DNA from: Paenibacillus sanguinis 2301083 = DSM 16941
GTDB taxonomy: Bacteria; Bacillota; Bacilli; Paenibacillales; Paenibacillaceae
NCBI RefSeq assembly: GCF_000374825.1
Contig: NZ_KB895379.1
Location: 248,001-312,000 of the forward strand
Direction of reading: 5' to 3'
Length of the DNA stretch: 64,000 nucleotides
The notes under the pieces were generated by a model. The model was given only the letters and a program-made list of their open reading frames with translations, was not told the DNA's origin and ran no database searches. The translations under genes and the position numbers were made by a program. Shown here piece after piece: positions 9,767 to 18,016 of this stretch. The stretch's first letter is position 1; each line of letters begins with the position of its first letter.

Positions 9767-10237
9767 TCAATGAAGGGGGATGTCGAGACACTCATTCATC
9801 TGGCGGATAGACGCGTAGGCATCTTCCAGGCTGCCTGTCTCAATTATAATCGCTCCTGAGTAAGCCTTTTGCTTAACCATATTCATCAATTCCAGCCACG
9901 GCACATTTCCCATACCCAGTCCGACATGATCATCATGGACGCCCTGATTGTCACTAAGATGAAGGCCAATCACATAAGGCAGCATCTTCTCCAGAATGGC
10001 CTGGGCTTGTCCCTTTCCACATAGATAAGCGTGTCCACAATCATACATAAGGCCAACCCGGGGTGAGTTCAATTGCTCAGCCAGCTGTACCAGGAAACCT
10101 GAATTCTCCACCTCTGGATCTTCCGCGATATTGAGCGTGCGAATCACCATCTTCATCACTTCCTGAACCAGGCCTGCCCAGTAGGTAACTTCGCCCGGAC
10201 AGCTTCTATCCGATCTGCCCGGGCGACAAAGTATCAA
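9767..10237 (-). pseudogene. 5'-truncated sugar isomerase / AP-endonuclease family 2 TIM-barrel gene
   Basis: Only the C-terminal half of a xylose-isomerase-like TIM barrel is present: VENSGFLVQLAEQLNSPRVG, then LMYDCGHAYL and IGLHLSDNQGVHDDH with metal-ligand-type Asp, His and Glu, and YSGAIIIETG near the end. Full-length relatives have about 250-280 residues; here about 140 align. The frame can be extended to a TTG at 10237, but its first 15 codons are the terminator-like hairpin of the upstream gene, so no natural start remains. A deletion seems to have joined the inside of this gene to the 3' end of the glycerophosphodiesterase gene. Expression of a short product from an internal ATG cannot be excluded. 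Confidence 0.6.
10191..10226 (-). repeat. GC-rich hairpin lacking a T-run after the glycerophosphodiesterase gene
   Basis: TCGCCCGGACAG (10191-10202) pairs with CTGCCCGGGCGA (10215-10226) with one mismatch. It lies 25 bases after the stop codon of the upstream gene and would be its terminator, but the bases after it on the minus strand are AGTTACC rather than T residues. This fits a deletion junction directly behind the hairpin. Confidence 0.6.
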
Positions 10238-10250
10238 ATAGCAACATTCA

Positions 10251-13200
10251 TTAATTTGCGGCGACGATAATCGTTACTGGCTCTGTATACAAATCATAGG
10301 TATCCTTCTCGGCAGTCGCGGTATACCGAAGCACAACATGTGCCACACCCGGCCCCTTGGCAGTAATTGTGTCTCCGTTAACTTCAATGAACTCTCCACC
10401 ATCCAGTACAACAACCTCTGGAGCAGCCTCACGGACCGTACGATCATACGTCTTCACTTCAGCCACTAACTGCTGCTCCTGGCCGGAACGTAATGTATAA
10501 AGATGATCCTGGGCATTTACGGAAGCCGCCCAGTCTGACATCCACAACGCGTAATCCGTAGTCAAGCCATAGGCCCCCATTTTGAAATATTTAATTAATC
10601 CGGATTTCGTGTTAAGTGTCCATGGCGATACCAGCAACCCCCGGTGCTTGGAAGCCTCCAAAAACTTCTCTCCAAGCCCGGAATAGCTTGTGTTGAAGGT
10701 GGCATTAAGGGGCTGTACCAATTTCAGCGTTTCCCGCAGTGAATTAAGTACATTGTTTTCGCTTGCATAGCCGCTGACCAGCAGACCTAAGGGCATCTCC
10801 GGCATAAGTGCAGCAATACGCTGAAGCTGATCCTTGTTAAAGGACATCAAATTGACGGCAGACTCGGCGTCCTTCTCCCGGACAATTCGGACAAAGGCTT
10901 CCGTGCCTTGGGGTTTACTGGTTTTGATCTCCGCATACAGCATGATATTATTATCCTTCACCAAGTCCAACTGCTCTCCGAGTGTAGGTATTTTCACATC
11001 GGGAAAGCCCCGTGGATAAGGACGGTTGGCATTCAGCTTCTTTAATTCCTCCACCGTATAATCCTCGACATTTCCCCAGCCATTGGTAGTCAAACTCAAT
11101 AGTGAATCATGGATAATGACCAAATCCTGATCCTTGCTCAAGTACATGTCGTTCTCAATAAAATCGGCCCCTGCCTCATAAGCCAGCCTATTGCTCTCAA
11201 GGGTATTCTCCGGAGAATTCGCCGGCATCCCCCGGTGTCCAATCAAATATGGCTTGCGTACCAGCGTAGTATCATGATCGTAAATCTCCAACGCCCTGAA
11301 CCCGGCTTCCGGACGGGCTGTCACCATGCCGTTGACTCCAGCCGTAATTAAACGATGCAAGGAAAGTTCTCCCGCCAGCTCTTGCTCATCCTCCTGTGCC
11401 CAGACGACAATCGTCCGTTGCTGCAGGTATTCGGTGTTATAACGGGTTGCCGCGCTTGACGAAAGCAAGGCGATCTTGGCCCCGCTGACCGTCACTGTTC
11501 TTCTGACATCCAGCAGTTCTTCCTCGCTAAGCAACGCGCGATCCCGATAATCTACAATCCCCCGAAGCATCGGCATCGCTGATCGAGCCTGCTTGACCAG
11601 GTCACCATCTGCCGCTATAACGAAGGCATCCTCAATACGCTGACGAACGAGATAATCAGTTAATGGCGATACAGCACGTTCATCTTTTAAATAGAATGCC
11701 GGAATCATACGGTTCCCTATCAGGTCCAATACCTCGTCCAGGCTGCCGATGATATGGCTTTCGGATGCGTCAGTGACTTGCAGCTCCCGGTTCACATGGA
11801 TGATCAGAGTAGCAGGTAAAGCTTGTCCTTGAACCACAGGCGCGATGTCTTTACTGCTTTGCAGTTCCGTAATCACCGATGGAGCCATGGCTATCTGTGT
11901 ATCAGGCTCCATCACCTGCACGAACCGCTGACCTGTCAACGGCGGCAAGGGAGCCTCCAGTAAAGTGATGCGAATGTTCTCCACCCGCAAGGCACTGCCA
12001 TTGGCTTGCAGCCCTATTCCTCCTTTGGTGTAAGCAGTAGCCGTATCGGTATCGATGATCAAATGGTTATCAATCGACTCCTGAACGCGATTACCTTTCA
12101 CCTTGACCGTATATTGATAGGTTTGCTCATATTCCATGGGTGCTTGGTAAGCGCCCCGTTTAATGACATGCCAGTTATTACTGCGATTGCGCTCGGCGAA
12201 CTCCACGCCATTACTGGCCTTTGCATTTTTGCGCACAGCCATTTGATAATAAGGGTAATTATTATTTTGTATACGGAACATCAACGAATTCCATCTCGTA
12301 TTCTCATTCGCCTTCAGGAAAGCCATATCCGCCTCGATCTTGTAATCCCCAAATAAGTGAAGATAGTCTGGGAGCAATACCCGGGAAGGATTATCAGGCG
12401 AAGCCGTGGCATCGATCTCGAAGCCCCCCGCCTTGACTCCGGCATTGGCAGCCTTCTCCAGCCTTGTCCATCCCTCCGGCATTGTCCCATCAGCTAATTG
12501 CTCGAAGTCTTCTTCATAAAGCACATAATTTAAATCATTGGCATTTTTTGCTACCAGGAGAACTTGGGCCGTTGCCTCATCTCTAACCACATCAACTATA
12601 TAAACCCCTTTACGGTGAATCTCCAGATAACCGTCCACGATCGAAATGCCATCCCCCTTCAATTGCCACTCCAGATCACCACCGTTCAATTGAACCTGTG
12701 ATGAATCTGCTTGTTGCGCTTGAAACGTTAAGGATTGCAGCTCTACGGGCTCGCCCGTTGTTGCCAGAACGTAAGGCTGGTCAGGCGTTAGCGAGACAAC
12801 TGCAGCACCGTTGTAAGCTTGCCCCAGCAGTGGAGCAAGAGAGCTTGCTCTAAGAGAGTCAAAATACACGATACCGTCCAGTCCACCTATCCCCGCTTGT
12901 CCCTTGGGCCATGCCCCCTCATTTGCCTGATAATCCAAAATGACCGCAAGCTCATGTTCACCCTCCCTGCCCAACTCAGCAGTAAGCCGATGGTCATAAA
13001 CGTTAAGCCGCAGCAAGTAGTCCTGATTTAAGCTCAGTGGTGCAGTTGTTCCCTCAGCGATCACCTTCCGCATTCCTTCTGCTTCCAGGGTTACAAGCTG
13101 ATAGCTTCCCGAGGGGTGAAGAAGCAGCGCATTCAGGTGCGAGTCCTCTCCTTCAGAGCCGCCAAACAAAATGGCAGCACTTCCCGGTTGCTCCTCGGCA

Positions 13201-13556
13201 AAGCGAAACCTAGTCTCAATGCTATACTGCTCTGCCTGTATGGGAGTCAGGATCGCCTCCAGTGTATCAGCCTCTGGTCTTCCTATACGCAGCTCATTAT
13301 GACCATACGTATTTTGAGTTACACTAACAGATTCATCTGTATAACCACCTATAAATATCCATTTATTAGTCAAATCAAAAATACCTTCAGGGTAAGCATT
13401 AAAATTTTCCTCAATAAGTACATGAGCTTGTTTCTCTTCAACGCCCCCTTGCTCGGCTTGGGCATAGACCTTCATCATACCTAATTCCGTACTCAGTAAA
13501 CCGCAGATCAACATCATAATGATTAGTAGCTTGGTTCCACTCACCTTGTTCTTCAC
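10251..13556 (-). CDS. Large secreted multidomain glycerophosphodiester phosphodiesterase
   Basis: 1101 residues with a signal peptide (about 1-33, hydrophobic LLIIMMLICGLL, then VYAQA). GTG start with GGGAGGA upstream. Residues about 45-235 and 345-535 look like concanavalin/DUF1080-type beta-sandwich modules (each opens ENFNAYPEG or DFEQLADGTMPEGW). About 545-760 is a region of unclear fold. The catalytic GDPD barrel starts near 767 with IGHRGMPANSPENTLES, then DFIENDMYLSKDQDLVIIHD and MLYAEIKTSKP, giving the His, Glu, Asp and second His expected for a calcium-dependent phosphodiesterase. The C-terminal 80 residues look like a bacterial Ig-like domain. Known: GDPD enzymes release glycerol 3-phosphate. 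Inference: scavenging of phosphodiesters or teichoic acid outside the cell. The extra sandwich domains suggest wall or glycan binding. Confidence 0.88.
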   Translation of the reverse strand: MKNKVSGTKLLIIMMLICGLLSTELGMMKVYAQAEQGGVEEKQAHVLIEENFNAYPEGIFDLTNKWIFIGGYTDESVSVTQNTYGHNELRIGRPEADTLEAILTPIQAEQYSIETRFRFAEEQPGSAAILFGGSEGEDSHLNALLLHPSGSYQLVTLEAEGMRKVIAEGTTAPLSLNQDYLLRLNVYDHRLTAELGREGEHELAVILDYQANEGAWPKGQAGIGGLDGIVYFDSLRASSLAPLLGQAYNGAAVVSLTPDQPYVLATTGEPVELQSLTFQAQQADSSQVQLNGGDLEWQLKGDGISIVDGYLEIHRKGVYIVDVVRDEATAQVLLVAKNANDLNYVLYEEDFEQLADGTMPEGWTRLEKAANAGVKAGGFEIDATASPDNPSRVLLPDYLHLFGDYKIEADMAFLKANENTRWNSLMFRIQNNNYPYYQMAVRKNAKASNGVEFAERNRSNNWHVIKRGAYQAPMEYEQTYQYTVKVKGNRVQESIDNHLIIDTDTATAYTKGGIGLQANGSALRVENIRITLLEAPLPPLTGQRFVQVMEPDTQIAMAPSVITELQSSKDIAPVVQGQALPATLIIHVNRELQVTDASESHIIGSLDEVLDLIGNRMIPAFYLKDERAVSPLTDYLVRQRIEDAFVIAADGDLVKQARSAMPMLRGIVDYRDRALLSEEELLDVRRTVTVSGAKIALLSSSAATRYNTEYLQQRTIVVWAQEDEQELAGELSLHRLITAGVNGMVTARPEAGFRALEIYDHDTTLVRKPYLIGHRGMPANSPENTLESNRLAYEAGADFIENDMYLSKDQDLVIIHDSLLSLTTNGWGNVEDYTVEELKKLNANRPYPRGFPDVKIPTLGEQLDLVKDNNIMLYAEIKTSKPQGTEAFVRIVREKDAESAVNLMSFNKDQLQRIAALMPEMPLGLLVSGYASENNVLNSLRETLKLVQPLNATFNTSYSGLGEKFLEASKHRGLLVSPWTLNTKSGLIKYFKMGAYGLTTDYALWMSDWAASVNAQDHLYTLRSGQEQQLVAEVKTYDRTVREAAPEVVVLDGGEFIEVNGDTITAKGPGVAHVVLRYTATAEKDTYDLYTEPVTIIVAAN

Positions 13557-13876
13557 ATTCTTCCTCCCTTTCCCTTTAAAATAGGACTACGCCAATTCAA
13601 CAAGACAATGTTGTGCGCCCTCTGCCACTTCCTCCCTCGTCGGGTCCATACCGGGGGGGAATCTTACGAAACGCAAATAACCCTCTCCTTAAGCAAAGGA
13701 AAGAAGCCAGCGCTGCACTTGCAACGCACTTCATTTGCTTAAGAGAGGGTTTTCTCCACGACTCGTACCCCGTATATTCGTTTATCTTGTTTCAGGGTAA
13801 CTATAGCAAAGAATTGTTAGGGGAAAACTTGAAAACTATGAAATCTGTGTAAGTGGACTTAATTACTTGCTTTGCG
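13557..13876 (-). promoter_or_regulatory. Structured leader/intergenic region before the glycerophosphodiesterase gene
   Basis: A 320-base region with no gene. Its main element is a long imperfect hairpin: AACCCTCTCCTTAAGCAAA (13679-13697) pairs with TTTGCTTAAGAGAGGGTT (13734-13751), and the loop can fold further (GAAG/CTTC, GCG/CGC). Between it and the gene a second stem is possible (TTCCCCCC with GGGAGGAA, about 13635-13665). There is no clear T-run after the long stem on either strand, so it is not an ordinary terminator. I could not match it to a riboswitch class. Confidence 0.4.
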
Positions 13877-13914
13877 AAAAAAAAAAGACACAGCGCAACT
13901 CAACGCTGTGTCTT
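13877..13914 (-). terminator. Terminator after the copper-amine-oxidase-domain gene
   Basis: Minus-strand stem AAGACACAGCG / CGCTGTGTCTT followed by a run of T residues, 14 bases beyond the stop codon. Confidence 0.92.
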
Positions 13915-13927
13915 GGTTGTTACCTAA

Positions 13928-16138
13928 TTAATTCTTTTTCTCCGGCATTTGCTCAAACAGCAAATTCACAGACAAGAAGCTACCTGGTGCAGCGGTAAAT
14001 ACCAATTCGACCGATTGCTCCTGTTGGCCTACGCGGAAAAGTACCGCTGTTTCACTCGGTGCATTTAATGGAGCACCATCTGGTACATTCACAATACTTC
14101 CATTAACCATAATCACTCCTGAGTAAATGCCACCTCGCGGATTAAACGTAATCAGCGTATTAGGGGCCACACGCTGCAGCTTAATTTTATACAGCACACC
14201 AAAATTCCCGGCATTCATCCGGTATTCTCCAGTCGGGCCGTCATAACCTAACAAGAATGGATCACTGACATTGTCTCCAAGCAAAAATCTGGAAGTTTTG
14301 TCGCCAATAAGATCTGTATACTCTATATTGCGGTTTGCCTCCATATACGTACCACGATTATGGATGTCAGGGGCAAGTACACTCAGGTACGGTAAAGCTG
14401 CGAACGGATCCTTATCCTGATTAATTATAATGACAGTATAATCCAAAGTTTGGTCGCTACTTACATCCGCAAACAACGAAATCACTTCACTAGGCTTCAA
14501 CGGTCTTTCGCTTAATTCATCAAAGATAATTTTACTCTCACCCGGGGCAAACAAAGTTTCCTTATACTTGCTTCTAGTTTGCATAGATTCAAAATAGCGT
14601 TGCACCGACATTTTCCCGGCTGCCGTAGCAAACTGGCTTGGGCCGGCAAAACCCAGATTGCTTTGTACTAGACGAGCGCTAGCCTCATTATTATTCGTTG
14701 CAATAACATACATTTTCATAGGGCTACCTGTAGCATTAATATGGTGAATCATAAAACGTGTATTGCCGGCAGCCTTCTCCCGGTACACAATTCCTTCCTG
14801 ATACACATTTTCAGGACTGTTGCTGCGAATCAGGGTAACCGGTTCCGAGGTATGAGAATATTTAATACTTTCCAAGCTCGGCACCTGCGATCCGTCAAAG
14901 CTGTACTTCTCACCGATCGGAATAAACAATTTGTTAAAATCATCCTGCGTATACAAGGTTTCATCCGTAATCGTAATCGTCTTTTCAACGGTCGACTCCA
15001 AACCAAATGGGTTCACGACTCTCAGACGAATGGTCACCGGGCCAGGCGTAAAGTAAGCCCATTGCTTATTTTCCCAACGACGCTCGGTAATACTGACCTC
15101 ATCCGTACTCAAATCCGCATAGGTGATCAGTTCACCCATTTTGTACGTATCTTTATCCGTCGTAAAGTTGGCCACCGGCGGTGTATGAGGCTTGTTCACG
15201 CGAATCGTTAACGTGAAGGGCTTACTCCATTGACCGCTGGAATCCTGGACCCGGTAACTAACCGTATAATCGCCTGGGGTTTCAAACATTTCCTGGCGTC
15301 CGGTCCATTCTTCGTTGACAATAGCAAGGCCGATTGGAGAAGTGGCATTGGTAAGATACTGTACCTGTGTTTCTCCCGCTATAATTTCTTTATTGCCAAT
15401 CGTAAAAGAAGCTTCGGGCAGTGTGGACACATCAACGATGACCTTCTTCCCTACCGCATCATACGAATAAGTGATATTTAAGGCTTTAGTAATTGCCGTT
15501 AACGGCACCATGAAATTATCATTCGCCGAATAGGATTTACCTCTCATCGTTTGCACAACACCATTAACTTTGTAGCTGGTGGTATCTAGTTGAAAGCGAA
15601 GCTCGTCTGTCCCCCGCGTGATAATCGTTTCTTTAGTTGTATTGTCAAAAGAAAGATGAAATCCCGCGCGCTCTACAATGGCACGAATCGAGATATAAGA
15701 TACACCGTCCTTCACTTCCATCGGATGGCCGGCAAGATATTCCTTACCGTTCTGGTACATCTTATTGCTGTTCACCATCAGGACGAGTTGGCCAGAGTTG
15801 CTGGTACTATTCTCATCTATATTGGTAGGCACTTCGGGCGGAAGCACGACTTCGCCATTTTCCTCAGTTCCTTGCTGAGTTTCTTCGGTTACCCCTTCGC
15901 CTTCGTGTTCCCCATTCACGTCAGCGTCAGGATCATTTGCGCTTTCTCCGGCCTGTGTTTCACCGGTAATCTCTTGCTTTGGGCCTTCTTGATTTGATGC
16001 ACCGGACTCTGTTCCTTGATCGGTCATGTGGACCTCCGGCTGGTTCCCCTGGCCCGATTCTTCCGCACTTGCCGGAAGAACCATGGCAACTTGCGATGCT
16101 GCCAAAATCGTGGTGATTAACAATCTTTTAAAATTCAT
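13928..16138 (-). CDS. Secreted protein with copper-amine-oxidase N-terminal domain and Ig/PKD-like modules
   Basis: 736 residues. Signal peptide about 1-25 (ending PASAEES), then an acidic Glu/Gly/Thr-rich linker (about 27-105), then a copper-amine-oxidase-type N-terminal domain (about 112-235: NGKEYLAGHPMEVKDGVSYI, FMVPLTAITKAL). About 245-395 holds beta-rich Ig or PKD-like repeats (GDYTVSYRVQDSSGQW, GPVTIRLRVVNPFG). The last 330 residues are beta-rich with no family that I recognise. No catalytic motif is visible, so this is probably a wall-associated binding or scaffold protein. AAAGGAG precedes the ATG, and the gene stands alone between two terminators. Confidence 0.8.
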   Translation of the reverse strand: MNFKRLLITTILAASQVAMVLPASAEESGQGNQPEVHMTDQGTESGASNQEGPKQEITGETQAGESANDPDADVNGEHEGEGVTEETQQGTEENGEVVLPPEVPTNIDENSTSNSGQLVLMVNSNKMYQNGKEYLAGHPMEVKDGVSYISIRAIVERAGFHLSFDNTTKETIITRGTDELRFQLDTTSYKVNGVVQTMRGKSYSANDNFMVPLTAITKALNITYSYDAVGKKVIVDVSTLPEASFTIGNKEIIAGETQVQYLTNATSPIGLAIVNEEWTGRQEMFETPGDYTVSYRVQDSSGQWSKPFTLTIRVNKPHTPPVANFTTDKDTYKMGELITYADLSTDEVSITERRWENKQWAYFTPGPVTIRLRVVNPFGLESTVEKTITITDETLYTQDDFNKLFIPIGEKYSFDGSQVPSLESIKYSHTSEPVTLIRSNSPENVYQEGIVYREKAAGNTRFMIHHINATGSPMKMYVIATNNNEASARLVQSNLGFAGPSQFATAAGKMSVQRYFESMQTRSKYKETLFAPGESKIIFDELSERPLKPSEVISLFADVSSDQTLDYTVIIINQDKDPFAALPYLSVLAPDIHNRGTYMEANRNIEYTDLIGDKTSRFLLGDNVSDPFLLGYDGPTGEYRMNAGNFGVLYKIKLQRVAPNTLITFNPRGGIYSGVIMVNGSIVNVPDGAPLNAPSETAVLFRVGQQEQSVELVFTAAPGSFLSVNLLFEQMPEKKN

Positions 16139-16317
16139 CCTTAAACTCCTTTTGCTCTCCCATTTTGTATATCTAATTTACTCACAATGTATTAAACGCA
16201 GGTAAACTCGAAAAGTTTCTAGCTTAGCCGACAATAATCAAGTGAATCTCGCATATTATTTATTTAGCTCTTCTTTTGAGTCAAAACCGAAATATGTGCT
16301 TGCCGATATCATTAAAA

Positions 16318-16372
16318 TTAAAGGAGGTCCTTAAAATCATCCTGTGATGATTTTAAGGACCTCCCTTTTTTG
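16318..16372. terminator. Strong bidirectional terminator
   Basis: GGAGGTCCTTAAAATCATC (16323-16341) and its perfect complement (16346-16364) form a 19-bp stem with a four-base loop. The plus direction ends in six T residues; the minus direction ends CTTTAATTTT, serving the nagZ operon. The 180 bases from here to 16138 hold the presumed promoter of the copper-amine-oxidase-domain gene but no clear consensus hexamers. Confidence 0.9.
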
Positions 16373-16382
16373 GAACTACCTC

Positions 16383-18005
16383 TTACTTGCCATTCATAGT
16401 CAGGCTGACTGGCAAAACGCCTTGCGGCTGCAGGCGGCCGACGAGCACTCTGGCAACGGCATCAAGTGCGGGTGGCCGATTCTCGTACAAGCACAAATAA
16501 GTGCCCACCTCCGGAAATGCCCGTAGATCATAAGGATTACGTGTGGAAACGACAATGATCCGCTTGCCCCCGAATTGCTGCAGCAATCTCTGTACCAGGG
16601 TTTGTTGTCCCTGATCCAGTTCTCCTACCGCTGTATAGGTAGCTATTACAACCTGGGCGAACTCAGCGCTCCGTTCCAATACGGTATTGATCTCCTGCTC
16701 TGAAGCGTACACGCCGATGACCGCCACCTCTACCTGGTAATGCAGTGGTTGTAAAGCCTCGGCCAACGTATACGTATACACCGCCGGCTCATCTACCTCG
16801 GTCGTATGCCGAAGCTCAGGCCAGACCACCAACACCGGCTGATCCAGCCGAATTGGCAGACTCCCATCATCACGCACCAGCGTGACGCTTCCCTCTGCCG
16901 CACGGCGCAGGATATCCCCGCTCTCTGCTTCCGGCGTTAACGGAATGGTTGCCGCACCCGTGCTAGCTTCCAGCGGCCGCGAGCTGCCTAGCCGCTGCTG
17001 CTTCAAGGCCAGGATACGTTCGACGGAGCGGTCGATGTGCTCTTCGCTAATTCGTCCGCTGCGTACGGCTGCGGTCACCGCTTCAATCGCAGCGATCTGG
17101 TCTGCCAACGTATGGCTTACCAGTACCAGATCGGCTCCAGCTTCAATGGCCCGTACCGCTCCCTCTCCCACACCGAAATGGCGAGCGATGGCCTGCATTT
17201 CCAGACAATCAGTGATGATCACTCCATCATAACCTAATTCACCGCGCAGTAGATCCGTCAGAACCCGCCGCGACAGGGTAGCCGGAGCCTCCTCCGGTTC
17301 AAAGGCCGGGAAGATGACGTGAGCGGTCATAATGGCGTCTACCCCTGCCTCAATAGCCGCACGAAACGGCAGCAATTCCACCTGCCGCAGCCGTTGCCTA
17401 TCATGAGGAACACTGGCCAGGCCCAGATGAGAATCCACATCCGTATCCCCATGGCCGGGAAAGTGCTTGGCCGTCGCAATGACCCCCTCATGTTGATACC
17501 CGCGGATGGCCGCCGTACCGTGAGCCGCCACCCGATTGGGATGCTCGCCGAACGAGCGAACCCCGATTACCGGATTAGCCGGATTATTGTTCACATCGAC
17601 ACAGGGAGCAAAGTTGAAGTTAATGCCCAGCGCCAGCATTTCCCGTGCCGCAAGTCTGGCAACCTCCTCCGTTAACATGGGGTCATTCGCCGCTCCCAAC
17701 GCCATATTGCCGGGAATCCGGCTCATCCCTTCATGATCCAGCCGGGCGACCATGCCCCCTTCCTGATCAATAGAGATGAAGAGCGGCACCTCCTGATGAT
17801 GACGCGAAAGCTGCTGCAGGCTTTGCGACAAATCGGCAAGCTGAGCTGCGGATTTAATATTACGCCGGAAATAAACGATCCCCCCAACATGATAACGTCC
17901 TACCAAGGTCTGGATTTGCTCGTCGGGCTCCGGACTGTGGAACCCACAAATAAATAGCTGGCCCAGCTTCTCTTCCAGACTCCATTTTGTTAAATTCACC
18001 TGCAT
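16383..18005 (-). CDS. nagZ: Beta-N-acetylhexosaminidase NagZ-like (GH3)
   Basis: About 540 residues. Start at ATG 18005 (AAGGA seven bases upstream); a TTG at 18020 has no site. GH3 N-terminal barrel: ISIDQEGGMVARLD, then the family signature KHFPGHGDTDVDSHLGL, whose His-Asp dyad is the acid/base of the NagZ branch, and GVIITDCLEMQAI with the nucleophile Asp. Residues about 365-540 form a C-terminal alpha/beta domain, as in the two-domain Bacillus NagZ. No signal peptide is seen, so it acts in the cytoplasm unless exported another way. Known: removes terminal GlcNAc from muropeptides or chito-oligosaccharides. Last gene of the ABC operon and 11 bases after the regulator gene, which points to an imported GlcNAc-containing sugar. 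Confidence 0.92.
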   Translation of the reverse strand: MQVNLTKWSLEEKLGQLFICGFHSPEPDEQIQTLVGRYHVGGIVYFRRNIKSAAQLADLSQSLQQLSRHHQEVPLFISIDQEGGMVARLDHEGMSRIPGNMALGAANDPMLTEEVARLAAREMLALGINFNFAPCVDVNNNPANPVIGVRSFGEHPNRVAAHGTAAIRGYQHEGVIATAKHFPGHGDTDVDSHLGLASVPHDRQRLRQVELLPFRAAIEAGVDAIMTAHVIFPAFEPEEAPATLSRRVLTDLLRGELGYDGVIITDCLEMQAIARHFGVGEGAVRAIEAGADLVLVSHTLADQIAAIEAVTAAVRSGRISEEHIDRSVERILALKQQRLGSSRPLEASTGAATIPLTPEAESGDILRRAAEGSVTLVRDDGSLPIRLDQPVLVVWPELRHTTEVDEPAVYTYTLAEALQPLHYQVEVAVIGVYASEQEINTVLERSAEFAQVVIATYTAVGELDQGQQTLVQRLLQQFGGKRIIVVSTRNPYDLRAFPEVGTYLCLYENRPPALDAVARVLVGRLQPQGVLPVSLTMNGK

Positions 18006-18016
18006 CCCCCATTCCT

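Noticed and set aside
13613-13852. Plus-strand 79-codon frame between two secreted-protein genes
   Set aside because: It spans the long inverted repeat, and its content is explained by structure rather than coding.
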